Notes: generated from the letters alone by a model not told the origin. A stretch of 8,053 nt of DNA from an uncultured Propionivibrio sp. (GCA_938040985.1 CALHZD010000128.1:1-8053), one strand, 5' to 3'; positions 1 through 6,967 are shown, counted from the first letter of the stretch. Program-made: numbers and translations.

Positions 1-20
1 GGGCCGCCGCCCGCCCCGGC

Positions 21-1418
21 TTATTTACCGAACGGATATTCAACCGACAGGCGAATCTGGTCGGTATCCAGCTCGGCCTGTGCGTCGTTGGCGCGATGAA
101 CGCCGTAACGCGCCAGCATCGCCAGCCCCTTGGCCGCCCCCGATTGCACGGTGTAGCGGAACCAGATGTCACGTTCCCAGTGTTTGCCGTCCTTGCCGTA
201 GCCCAGCCAGCGATAGCCGCTGTTGGTCGGCATGCGCGTGCCGTCGATGTCCGAACCGCGTGTATACGCTACGCCCAGGCTTGCTCCCGGCAGGCTGAAG
301 GCCTTGCCGTCCAGCTCGTAGCGCAGTTGCCAGGACTGTTCGTGCGGCGCGTTGAAGTCGGAAAGCAGCGAGGAATTTCCCAGCCAGATGGCGCCGCGCG
401 TGACGTAATCGAAAGGCGTATCGCCGCTGACTTTCTGGTAGCCCAGGCCGACCTTATGCACGCCCGTCTGGTAGGAGACCATCAGGCTGCCGGTGGTATT
501 GCTGATATCGCCGGCGTAGGCCTTGCCCGTATCCCGGCTGGTATAGAGGTGCGAATCAAAAGAAAGCTTCGACTTGTCGGCCAGCGTCATGCTGTAGAAC
601 GCGCCGAGGTAGCCGGTTACCCAGGTATCGGTCAGGCGGCCAGCAAAGGCGCTGAGCGACAGGCCCGGCACGCCCGTCCAGTTCAGCCCGACCAGGTCGA
701 AGTGATCACCGCGTTGAAAAGCCGGGTTCAGGTAGTTGACGGTCAGGGCGTTGTTGGTATCGCGCGAGTTGCGGTCCGTCGAGCCGGTAAAGTGCCCGGC
801 ATGTAGGGTCAGCGTGCTGAATTCCTTGCTATTCAGGTAGAGGCCGCGCATCGATTCGGGCAGCAGGCGCGAATCGGAAGAACTGAAAATCGGCGTCTTG
901 ACGCGCTGCTCGCCGAAGCGAAGCGTGGTTTTCGAGATCTTCGCCTTAAGCGCGACGCCGCCGCGGAGCAGGCTGTCCTGGGCATAGCCGTTCTGGTCGA
1001 GCGGCAGCAGGCGAATCTTGCCGACGCGGTAATCGTCGCCCATCACGTTGAGCGCGCCGTAGAGGAAGGCATCGACGCCAAAGCCGACCGGCCCGCGGGT
1101 AAAGCCCGATTCGACGCTGCCCATCACGCCCAGCCCCCATTCCTCGGCGTAGTCGCTGCGCCGGGCGCGCGGCAGATAGGCGTTGCGGCCGCCGTTGCTC
1201 TTGGCGCCGCCCTGATAATCGCGGCGCTCATAGACCGTGCGCGTCAGAATATTCCAGTGCGCATCGTCGATGACCGGCGAGAAGAATGAGCCGGAAGAGC
1301 CGGACGTTTCCCCGGCGGGCGCGGCGGTCTTTTCCTGCGCGCCTGCCACCGGCGCACAGCACAGCAGCACGCTGCACGCCACGCCCAGGCGCGCCAGATG
1401 ATGGTGTTTAAACTGCAT
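21..1418 (-). CDS. OprD-family outer-membrane porin
   Basis: Predicted 465-residue outer-membrane beta-barrel porin of the OprD family, which in Pseudomonas admits small substrates such as basic amino acids, peptides and carboxylates. Residues 1-27 form a signal peptide ending AGA before QEK. The mature protein shows family signatures: an early aromatic strand (NILTRTVYERRDY), EWGLGVMGSVESGFT, GPVGFGVDAF, and a central KISKTTLRFGEQ...SDSRLLPESMRG block. Alternating polar and aromatic strands run to the C terminus, which ends YPFGK rather than in a terminal Phe. I chose ATG at 1418 because GGGAG lies 8 nt upstream; an in-frame GTG at 1427 has no usable ribosome-binding site. It is the last gene seen in the riboswitch-led operon, 58 nt after the cupredoxin gene. 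The family is clear. The substrate is unknown; a role in taking up a cobalamin-related or metal substrate is inferred from context only. Confidence 0.9.
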   Translation of the reverse strand: MQFKHHHLARLGVACSVLLCCAPVAGAQEKTAAPAGETSGSSGSFFSPVIDDAHWNILTRTVYERRDYQGGAKSNGGRNAYLPRARRSDYAEEWGLGVMGSVESGFTRGPVGFGVDAFLYGALNVMGDDYRVGKIRLLPLDQNGYAQDSLLRGGVALKAKISKTTLRFGEQRVKTPIFSSSDSRLLPESMRGLYLNSKEFSTLTLHAGHFTGSTDRNSRDTNNALTVNYLNPAFQRGDHFDLVGLNWTGVPGLSLSAFAGRLTDTWVTGYLGAFYSMTLADKSKLSFDSHLYTSRDTGKAYAGDISNTTGSLMVSYQTGVHKVGLGYQKVSGDTPFDYVTRGAIWLGNSSLLSDFNAPHEQSWQLRYELDGKAFSLPGASLGVAYTRGSDIDGTRMPTNSGYRWLGYGKDGKHWERDIWFRYTVQSGAAKGLAMLARYGVHRANDAQAELDTDQIRLSVEYPFGK

Positions 1419-1476
1419 GGATGTCACTCCCTAGTCAGTGATGTTTTGAAGTTCCGCAAAGGAACGGATCAAATAG

Positions 1477-1938
1477 TTACTTCGCTCCCGCCGCTTTTGC
1501 GCGCGCGATGATGTCCTTGAAGCGTTTTTGCGAGATCGGCGGCACGTCCGAACTGATCTTCAGATCGTCCAGACTCGCTTCATCGCCCACTTGCAGGATC
1601 ATGACGCTGCCCATCGAGAAATGCGGAATGCACTTGATGCCGTACAGCCCCTTTTCGGTAAACTCGACGGTAATCCCCTGGTTGATCTTGGTTCTGAACG
1701 GCTTGGCGCCCGCCGGCATCATGGCTTCGATGGATGCGGGCGCATGCCCCGTCGTCACGAGTTTGAAGGTGACTTTATCGCCCGGCTTGATTTTCAGAAA
1801 CTCGGGTTCAAAAGGATACGGCCCCGTTTCGTTACGGTTGAGCAGCTTCACCTCATAGGTTTCCGCCCACGCCGGCATTGACGGCAGGGCCGAAATAACA
1901 AGCGCCATCAGCAGGCTTGCCGGTTTCCAGAATTTCAT
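1477..1938 (-). CDS. Pseudoazurin-like cupredoxin, axial Met replaced
   Basis: Predicted 153-residue periplasmic protein with a signal peptide (1-25, cleavage AWA/ET) and a single cupredoxin domain. It follows pseudoazurin along its length: TYEVKLLN, a PFEP-F-KIKPGDKVTF strand, GH at 64-65, MMPAGAKPF, a KIN turn, GLYGIKCIPHFSMG at 97-110, then QVGD and a helical C-terminal tail. Pseudoazurins are blue copper electron carriers, for example donors to nitrite reductase. The copper ligands His65, Cys103 and His106 are present. The axial Met expected eight residues after the Cys is Ser111, with Met109 and Met113 on either side. The Asn that normally follows the first ligand His is Ala66. The start ATG is well placed after AAGGAG. 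It lies between the ABC ATPase gene (71 nt gap) and the porin gene, so it probably belongs to the cobalamin-responsive operon. A metal-binding or metal-handling role seems likelier than plain electron transfer, but that is inference. Confidence 0.9.
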   Translation of the reverse strand: MKFWKPASLLMALVISALPSMPAWAETYEVKLLNRNETGPYPFEPEFLKIKPGDKVTFKLVTTGHAPASIEAMMPAGAKPFRTKINQGITVEFTEKGLYGIKCIPHFSMGSVMILQVGDEASLDDLKISSDVPPISQKRFKDIIARAKAAGAK

Positions 1939-2009
1939 TACGCACTCCTTCTTTTCAAGTAAAAAAACACAAATATCCGCGCGTATCGCGTTCTATTCCA
2001 CGCCATTAC

Positions 2010-2825
2010 TCATAACGGCATAAAGCGCAACACGCGCTCCTGATCCGCCGGATCGGTCAGCTCGCTGACATCGACCTCGAACACTTCCCGCACCAATTCA
2101 GGCTCCAGCACTTTCTCCGGTACATCGATGCGCACCAGACGCCCCTTGTACATGACAGCCAGCCGGTCACACATCAGCGCATGATTGAGATCGTGAATGG
2201 CCACGGCGATGGACATGCTTTCCGACAGGCTGCGGATCAAATGCATCAGCGACAGCTGGTGGTGGATGTCGAGGTGGTTGGTCGGTTCGTCAAGCAACAG
2301 GATGCTCGGCTGCTGCGCCAACGAGCGGGCAATGTGCGTGCGCTGGCGCTCACCGCCCGACAGGGTGCTCCAGTACTGCTCGCGCTTTTCCTCCATGCCG
2401 ACCAGCGCCAGCGCCTTGGAGACAATCTCATCATCACGCTGCGACCAGGTTTGCAGGGCGCTCAGCCAGGGAGTGCGCCCCAGCTCGACGGCATCCTGCA
2501 CCGTGATCGCATCGACCGTGTCGGCCATTTGCGAAACCAGCGCCAGCCGGCGCGCGACCATGCGCCGGGGAATGGCATGCATCGGCTGACCTTCGAGAAA
2601 GACCTCGCCCGCGCTCGGCGCATTGACGCCGGCCAGCAGACGCAGGAAGCTGGATTTGCCCGAACCGTTGGGGCCGATCAGCCCCAGCATTTCCCCAGCG
2701 TGCAAGCGCAGGCTCACGTCCTGCACCAGCCTTGCACTGCGCACGCGCCAGCTGACATTGCGCGCTTCCAGCACGACCTGCCGTGCACTCAGCGCTTCGG
2801 AAGATTTCACTTGCTCCTTCGTCAT
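2010..2825 (-). CDS. ABC importer ATPase, BtuD/FecE type
   Basis: Predicted 271-residue cytoplasmic ATPase that powers a type II ABC importer of the cobalamin/siderophore/heme class. All motifs are intact: Walker A GPNGSGKS (51-58), Q-loop Gln99 in LVSQ, signature LSGGERQR (155-162), Walker B ILLLDEP (175-181), D-loop NHLD (183-186) and switch His211 in AIHDLNHA. The length is normal for the family. The start codon overlaps the permease stop as ATGA, implying translational coupling. With the preceding permease and binding-protein genes it forms a complete importer. Order from the promoter is binding protein, permease, ATPase. Family sequence alone cannot separate B12 from ferric-siderophore importers; the upstream cobalamin riboswitch favours a corrinoid- or cobalt-related substrate. 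Confidence 0.93.
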   Translation of the reverse strand: MTKEQVKSSEALSARQVVLEARNVSWRVRSARLVQDVSLRLHAGEMLGLIGPNGSGKSSFLRLLAGVNAPSAGEVFLEGQPMHAIPRRMVARRLALVSQMADTVDAITVQDAVELGRTPWLSALQTWSQRDDEIVSKALALVGMEEKREQYWSTLSGGERQRTHIARSLAQQPSILLLDEPTNHLDIHHQLSLMHLIRSLSESMSIAVAIHDLNHALMCDRLAVMYKGRLVRIDVPEKVLEPELVREVFEVDVSELTDPADQERVLRFMPL

Positions 2826-3880
2826 GACCGCCGCCCGCTTCTTTTCAGGAGAATCACCGCAAATACCGGCGCGCCAACCAGGGCGGTAATGACGCCGATC
2901 GGCAGCACCTGGCCCATGATGAGAATGCGTGAGGCCACATCGGACGCGATCAGGAAAATCGCCCCCAGCACCATACTGGCCGGAATAAGCACCTGATGGC
3001 GCACGCCGACAATCATGCGCGCCGTATGCGGAATGACCAGCCCGACAAAACCGATGGCGCCGACCATGGAAACCATCACCGAAGTCATCATCGCTGCCAC
3101 CAGCAGCAGGGTGATCTGCACGCGCCGCACGGGAATCCCCAGCGAGGCGGCCGACTCGGTGCCAAAAATGAAAGCGTCCAGCGCCCGCGCCAGCACCAGG
3201 CAGATAGCCCCGCCCACAATGATGGTCGGAAAGGCGACCGACACGTCCGACCAGCGCGCGCCGCCCAGGCTGCCGAGCAGCCAGAACATGATGCCGCGCG
3301 CCTGCTCGGCGCTGCCGGATTTGGTAATGATCAGCGAAGTCAGCGCGTTGAATAGCTGCGAGCCGGCGATCCCCGCCAGCACGATCTGTCCGCCGTTGCG
3401 CAGCCCGTCGCCACCGGCCGCATGCGCCAGCAGCGCCACCAGTGCAAAGGCGAAGACGGCACCGAAGAACGCCCCGACGGTCATTGAAATGGCGCCACCG
3501 CCGACGCCGACAATGGTCACCAGCACCGCGCCTGTAGAGGCGCCGGCGGAAATGCCCAGCAGATAAGGTTCGGCCAGCGCGTTGCGCAGCAGCGATTGCA
3601 GAATGACGCCGGACACGGCCAGCCCAGCGCCGCAGCAGGCCGACACCAAAGCGCGCGTCAACCGGTAATTCCAGACGATGCCGTCATCGAGCGGATCGAC
3701 CGGAAATGTCGTATTGAACAGATGATTGCTCAACACCTCATAAACCACCTTGGGCGGAATCGACGTCTCGCCGACGGCGATCCCGAAAATGATGGCGACG
3801 ACAATCGCCGCCAGCGACAGGACGGCAACCAGCAGCTTGAACCACAGTTGCTGGCGAAATCTTCTGCTAAAGCTGTTCAT
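2822..3880 (-). CDS. FecCD/BtuC-family ABC permease
   Basis: Predicted 352-residue polytopic inner-membrane permease of the FecCD/BtuC family, which works as a dimer with about ten helices per subunit. Visible signatures are a first helix at about 13-36, the RLTRALV segment (73-79), GVILQSLLRNALAEPYLLG (91-109), the coupling-helix region TESAASLG (241-248) that docks on the ATPase, and GAIGFVGLVIPHTAR (274-288). The open frame extends 13 codons further to a TTG at 3919, but that lies in the loop/stem of a perfect hairpin. ATG at 3880 begins a normal basic N terminus (NSFSRRFRQQ) and has a GGGAAG close upstream, so I prefer it. The gene overlaps the ATPase gene by 4 nt and follows the binding-protein gene after a 77-nt gap holding the hairpin. 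Substrate assignment rests on the riboswitch. Confidence 0.92.
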   Translation of the reverse strand: MNSFSRRFRQQLWFKLLVAVLSLAAIVVAIIFGIAVGETSIPPKVVYEVLSNHLFNTTFPVDPLDDGIVWNYRLTRALVSACCGAGLAVSGVILQSLLRNALAEPYLLGISAGASTGAVLVTIVGVGGGAISMTVGAFFGAVFAFALVALLAHAAGGDGLRNGGQIVLAGIAGSQLFNALTSLIITKSGSAEQARGIMFWLLGSLGGARWSDVSVAFPTIIVGGAICLVLARALDAFIFGTESAASLGIPVRRVQITLLLVAAMMTSVMVSMVGAIGFVGLVIPHTARMIVGVRHQVLIPASMVLGAIFLIASDVASRILIMGQVLPIGVITALVGAPVFAVILLKRSGRRS

Positions 3881-3896
3881 GAACTTCCCGAATGCA

Positions 3897-3932
3897 CCGG
3901 ACGGACGCGCTGTAAGCAACGCGTCCGTCCGG
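3897..3932 (-). repeat. Perfect 13-bp intercistronic hairpin
   Basis: Arms CCGGACGGACGCG (3897-3909) and CGCGTCCGTCCGG (3920-3932) are exactly complementary around a 10-nt loop. It sits between the binding-protein stop and the permease start. Read with the operon (minus strand), no U-run follows, so it is unlikely to be a simple intrinsic terminator for the operon. Read on the plus strand it is followed by CATTTTTA and could terminate antisense transcripts. Similar hairpins after binding-protein genes (the malE-malF type arrangement) can stabilise the upstream message and raise binding protein relative to permease; that role here is inference. Confidence 0.85.
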
Positions 3933-3957
3933 CATTTTTATCGGCGCGAGGCTGCGC

Positions 3958-4968
3958 TTACTTCTTGGCGCCCTTGACCTTGAGCGCGCCTTCGGCCATC
4001 TGTTCCAGACCGTCAGCCATGCGGATCGAGCCTTGCGTCGCATCGGCATCGACGATGACGATACGGTTGTTCTTGACGGCGTCCATCTGCTTGGTCACCG
4101 GGTCTTTCTTGAGGAACTCAAGCTTCTTCTGGTAATCGTCGGCGGGGAAGCGGCGGCGATCCATGCGGCAGATGATCAACACGGTGGGGTTGGCCTTGGC
4201 GATGGTTTCCCAACCCACGGTCGGCCATTCTTCATCGGAAGTCACCACGTTGCGCATGCCGAGCGCTTTCATCATGTAGCCCGCCACGCCGGAGCGGCCG
4301 GCCATATAGGGGTCGGATTCCATATCAGCACTGGAGAACCACATCGCGGCGGACAGATCCTTGATCTTGGCGGCGCGCACCTTTTCTTCCGCCTTGGCCG
4401 CACGCGCACGAATTTCCTTGATCAGGGCGTCGCCTTTGGCCTCGACATTGAAGATTTCGGCCAGTTGCTTGATGCTCTTGTACAGCGATTCCACATCGTA
4501 GGCTCTCGTGCGCGTCCCGTCGCCGCCGAGCTGGTTATTCTTGCCTTCGCAGTCGGAGGGCATGGCGTAGGTCATGATACCGAGTTTGTGGAACTGTTCG
4601 CGCGTGCCGACGACGCCTTCCTTGCCGACCATCCATTCAAACTGCGAAACAACGAGATTCGGGCGCTTGCCGATAACCGATTCATAGCTCGGCGCATTGT
4701 CGGCCAGACGCGGCACCTTGCTGTTGATTTCCTTGAACTGCGGCAGGATGTCGTGGAACCAGAGCGAGGTGCCGACCACCTTGTCGCCCAAGCCCAGGGC
4801 GTAAAGCATTTCCGTGCCGGCCTGACCGATGGTCACGACTGAGGCGGGCGCCTTGTCGAAGGTCAGGGTTTGACCGCAGTTTTCGAGTTTCAGGGGGTAG
4901 GTCGTGGCCTGAGCGGAAAAACTCAGTGCAGCCAGCGCCAGCGCGGGAATGATTCGTTGAAAACGCAT
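3958..4968 (-). CDS. Periplasmic binding protein of B12/iron-type ABC importer
   Basis: Predicted 336-residue solute-binding protein of the BtuF/FhuD/FepB class (cluster A-II). The signal peptide is 1-21 (cleavage AQA/TTY), with no lipobox Cys. Family marks follow: LENCGQTLTFDKAP (28-41), VVTIGQAGTEMLYALGLGDKVVG (44-66), RPNLVVSQ (102-109), a long charged backbone helix at about 160-203, YMAGRSGVAGYMMKALG (221-237), VGWETIAKANPTVLII (251-266) and a C-terminal GSIRMADGLEQMA (313-325). Cysteines are at 31, 140 and 267; C31 and C140 could form a disulfide. ATG at 4968 follows GGAGAG at good spacing. An open frame running back to 5178 is rejected because it translates the riboswitch leader. It is the first gene after the riboswitch, so it delivers the substrate to the downstream permease and ATPase. 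B12, another corrinoid, or a cobalt or metal complex are all possible. Confidence 0.9.
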   Translation of the reverse strand: MRFQRIIPALALAALSFSAQATTYPLKLENCGQTLTFDKAPASVVTIGQAGTEMLYALGLGDKVVGTSLWFHDILPQFKEINSKVPRLADNAPSYESVIGKRPNLVVSQFEWMVGKEGVVGTREQFHKLGIMTYAMPSDCEGKNNQLGGDGTRTRAYDVESLYKSIKQLAEIFNVEAKGDALIKEIRARAAKAEEKVRAAKIKDLSAAMWFSSADMESDPYMAGRSGVAGYMMKALGMRNVVTSDEEWPTVGWETIAKANPTVLIICRMDRRRFPADDYQKKLEFLKKDPVTKQMDAVKNNRIVIVDADATQGSIRMADGLEQMAEGALKVKGAKK

Positions 4969-5144
4969 GATTTCTCTCCATGATTGAAATTTTCTTGTGT
5001 TGGAAAGAAACCTGAACGCGAATCCGCGCGCCCCGCCCCATTGGCCTGACAGCCAGCGGCATGAGCGATTGAGAATCGACGAGAGCGTTCCTTCCCGAAC
5101 ACTCGACCAGCAATGAACCGGCATAAACAACACACAACACCAGT
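4969..5144 (-). promoter_or_regulatory. Riboswitch expression platform / 5' leader
   Basis: This 176-nt untranslated stretch lies between the riboswitch aptamer and the binding-protein start codon. In the transcript I see a hairpin at 5080-5105 (GTGTTC paired with GAACGC, with flanking CGAG/CTCG), a short CGATT-CTC-AATCG stem just after it, and a CGCG-GATT-CGCG stem near 5020. None is followed by a clear U-run, so no classic intrinsic terminator is visible. Control of translation at the GGAGAG ribosome-binding site (about 4975-4980), or Rho-dependent control, fits better. This is inference. Confidence 0.5.
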
Positions 5145-5402
5145 CCAGCCTTGGCAGGTGTCCTGACTCACGATTCATCGCCGGACTCTTGCCTTCCCGG
5201 ACGCATAAAACATCCAGTGGCTTCTGTCGAGCCGACTCCTCGTCTACAGTTACGGGGGCAGTTCCTTTTACGCGACGACCGCGCCGAATAGTCGATGCAC
5301 CTGTGATTGCAGTACATCATTGCGTGATTTCGCGCCTGGATTCCCTTGCGCACGCCGTCTTTCAGAGAAGATGGCGCGTTTCCCTTTCGGGGCCAAAGCT
5401 GG
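5145..5402 (-). ncRNA. Cobalamin riboswitch
   Basis: Read on the minus strand, the conserved blocks occur in order. P1 arm CCAGCTTTGG (5393-5402); a P2-like stem (5349-5378); GGGAA (5341-5345); CTGCCCCCGTAACTGTA (5245-5261); GCCACTGG (5214-5221); GGGAAGGC (5191-5198); the B12 box GTCAGGACACCTGCC (5153-5167); and the closing P1 arm CCAAGGCTGG (5145-5154), which pairs with the 5' arm over 10 bp with one wobble. Cobalamin riboswitches bind adenosyl- or aquo-/methylcobalamin and lower expression of downstream genes when B12 is plentiful. The GCCACTG and GGGAAGGC blocks suggest the larger class with peripheral stems. The GGGAA and CTGCCCCCG blocks are 79 nt apart (5262-5340), much further than I recall for the family. 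The spacer includes an added hairpin with arms 5294-5300 and 5312-5318. Confidence 0.93.
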
Positions 5403-5406
5403 GCGC

Positions 5407-5435
5407 ATCATATATAAAAACGGTTCTCAGGGCAA
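5407..5435 (-). promoter_or_regulatory. Sigma70-type promoter of the riboswitch operon
   Basis: On the minus strand, -35 TTGCCC (5430-5435) and -10 TATGAT (5407-5412) are separated by exactly 17 nt, with an A/T-rich stretch (TTTTTATATATGAT) leading into the -10. The predicted start falls near 5400-5402, exactly at the 5' arm of helix P1, so the transcript would begin with the aptamer. The match and its position support it strongly. Confidence 0.75.
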
Positions 5436-5641
5436 GGCCTTTCCGGCAGCAAGGAAGAACAGGAAAAATCACTGAAAATAAATGACAAATCATGAAATTC
5501 CGGCAGGGTCATCCAAACCGGCATACGGGTGCATAGCACGCCTCATGGCTGACGCATTCAAGCCTCTATAGAAGCCTTGTCGATCACCCACTCCGCCTGC
5601 TCACCGGGAAAGCGGTTTGTCAGCGCGACAAGCGGCAAGCG
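5436..5641. other. Spacer between MFS gene and riboswitch promoter
   Basis: This 206-nt stretch carries no recognisable complete gene. I see no strong hairpin with a U-run after the MFS stop; the only stem there is a weak TTGTC/GACAA. Readthrough from the MFS gene towards the riboswitch is therefore not excluded. Its first 84 nt (5558-5641, minus strand) stay open in the MFS frame and read like a protein C terminus, listed separately. Confidence 0.5.
5558..5641 (-). other. Possible orphan C-terminal coding remnant
   Basis: Directly after the MFS stop codon, in the same frame, 27 sense codons followed by TGA translate to a protein-like peptide that includes LVALTNRFPGEQAEWVIDKA. Third positions are mostly G or C, as in real genes here. 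It could be the tail of a deleted neighbouring gene, a stop-codon readthrough extension of the transporter, or a small ORF starting at TTG (5638). At 27 codons chance is a serious alternative, and I do not recognise a family. Confidence 0.2.
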
Positions 5642-6967
5642 TCAAACGGCGGGCGGTTTCCAGAAGCGGCCGGCAAACCCGGCGGCGGCGAGCGCCGGCC
5701 ACAGCGCCGCTACGCCCCAGGCCAGCGCATAACGCCCGGCATGTCCGACATCTCCACCCGCCGCCACGGCCAGTTTGATCCCCGCGCCCGAGGCGCCCGC
5801 CAGATCGAACATCCGCCCGAGCAGGACATTGCCGAGCAGCACGGCGCAGCCGCCGGCCGAAGCCAGCGCGCCGTAATACGCCGGCAATGCATTCTGCCCC
5901 GCGTAACCGGGCACCAGCGACATCGCCGTCGGCACGGCGAGCATCTGCCCCAGGGTGAGCAGAATCACCATCGCCGTGATGGGCGCAAAGCGCAGCCAGC
6001 CTGCATCTGCGGGATTGAATGGCGGCGATGGCGGCGATAGCGCCGCCAGGGCAACGCACGCAAACGCCACGGCAAACAGCGAAAAACCGGCGACGAGCGG
6101 CAATCTGGGCGGCTGCCTGCGGCACCAGCCGGCCAGCGGCATCTGCATGACGATGACCATGACCGAGGCCAGCATGAACAACCCGGCCATTTCGCGCGCA
6201 CCGCCGCCGACCCGCTCCAGTTCAAGCGGCAGGCCAAAATACATTTGGTTATAGCTGAACAGATAGGCGCTGTAGCAAAGGGCAAAGCGCAGAAACGGCG
6301 CGTTGCCGATGACCCCGCGCCAGCCCACCGGCCGCTCCGGCAGCGCCATGTTGGCCGGAATGGTGCGATGCAGCACCCCCATCATGACCAGAAAAAGCAT
6401 GGCGCAGGCCAGCGCCATGACGCGGAAACCAAAGCCGCTCAGCGCGCTGCCGAGCAAGGGGCCGGCCACCGCGCCGATTTCGCCGCAGACGGCAAAAAGC
6501 GCAAAGATGCCATGTTGGCGCTGTACCGCCGGCGTTTGCCGCTCCGCCTCGGCGGCCAGCGCTTCCAGACAGGGCGAGAACATCGCGCCACCCGCCCCGG
6601 TGAGGCACGCGCCGAGCAGCATCCCGCCAAAAGAAGCGGAAAACGCGAACGCCGCATAACCGCAGAAGCGCACCGCACACCCCGCCAGCAGCAGCCAGCG
6701 GCTGCCCAGGCGTTCGGCCAGCAAACCGCCGATGAAAAACAATCCCTGCTGGCAGAAAGTGCGCACGCCCAGCACCACGCCGATCAACTGGCTCGACAGC
6801 GCCAGATCGTCGGCCATGTGCACGGCAAGAAACGGTACGACCGCGTAAAAACCGATATTGAAAACAAGCTGGGTCGCCAGAATGACCCGCCGCGACAGCG
6901 AAGCGCCGTCCGCGCCACCGCTTACGCCCGCGGCCGTTCCGGATGATTTAACGCGCTCGCCGCTCAT
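5642..6967 (-). CDS. MFS transporter, MdtH-like (DHA1 family)
   Basis: Predicted 441-residue, 12-helix inner-membrane transporter of the major facilitator superfamily. The N-terminal half resembles drug-efflux protein MdtH: IGVVLGVRTFCQQGLFFIGG (62-81), followed by the motif A loop GGLLAERLG (80-88), then CLTGAGGAMFSPCLEALAAE (121-140). A central cytoplasmic loop and a second set of six helices follow. Members usually export drugs or small metabolites by proton antiport. Without neighbours pointing to a compound, the substrate is unknown. I chose ATG at 6967, which overlaps the preceding ORF as ATGA and has GGGAG 8 nt upstream. The frame is open to 7393, but the extra residues are low-complexity and run into repeat DNA. 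The first 25 residues are a flexible Ser/Gly/Ala-rich tail. It is transcribed towards the riboswitch operon but separated from it by 206 nt and a new promoter. Confidence 0.87.
   Translation of the reverse strand: MSGERVKSSGTAAGVSGGADGASLSRRVILATQLVFNIGFYAVVPFLAVHMADDLALSSQLIGVVLGVRTFCQQGLFFIGGLLAERLGSRWLLLAGCAVRFCGYAAFAFSASFGGMLLGACLTGAGGAMFSPCLEALAAEAERQTPAVQRQHGIFALFAVCGEIGAVAGPLLGSALSGFGFRVMALACAMLFLVMMGVLHRTIPANMALPERPVGWRGVIGNAPFLRFALCYSAYLFSYNQMYFGLPLELERVGGGAREMAGLFMLASVMVIVMQMPLAGWCRRQPPRLPLVAGFSLFAVAFACVALAALSPPSPPFNPADAGWLRFAPITAMVILLTLGQMLAVPTAMSLVPGYAGQNALPAYYGALASAGGCAVLLGNVLLGRMFDLAGASGAGIKLAVAAGGDVGHAGRYALAWGVAALWPALAAAGFAGRFWKPPAV

Noticed and set aside
96..806. Long plus-strand open frames opposite the porin, importer and MFS genes.
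   Set aside because: They are antisense to well-supported genes with clear family motifs, and their translations are rich in Arg, Ala and His with no recognisable domain, as expected for shadows in GC-rich DNA.
1428..1476. Terminator or attenuator between the cupredoxin and porin genes (GTTCC/GGAAC stem).
   Set aside because: It is only a 5-bp stem, with no U-run in the operon direction.
1939..2009. Terminator between the ATPase and cupredoxin genes (CGCG-ATA-CGCG followed by a T-run).
   Set aside because: The stem is only 4 bp and the seven-T run begins about a dozen bases later, so it is not a convincing terminator, though weak attenuation cannot be excluded.
4969..5178. N-terminal extension of the binding protein to 406 residues, starting inside the leader.
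   Set aside because: It translates the riboswitch B12 box and leader, lacks a signal peptide at its start, and ATG 4968 has both a ribosome-binding site and a proper signal sequence.
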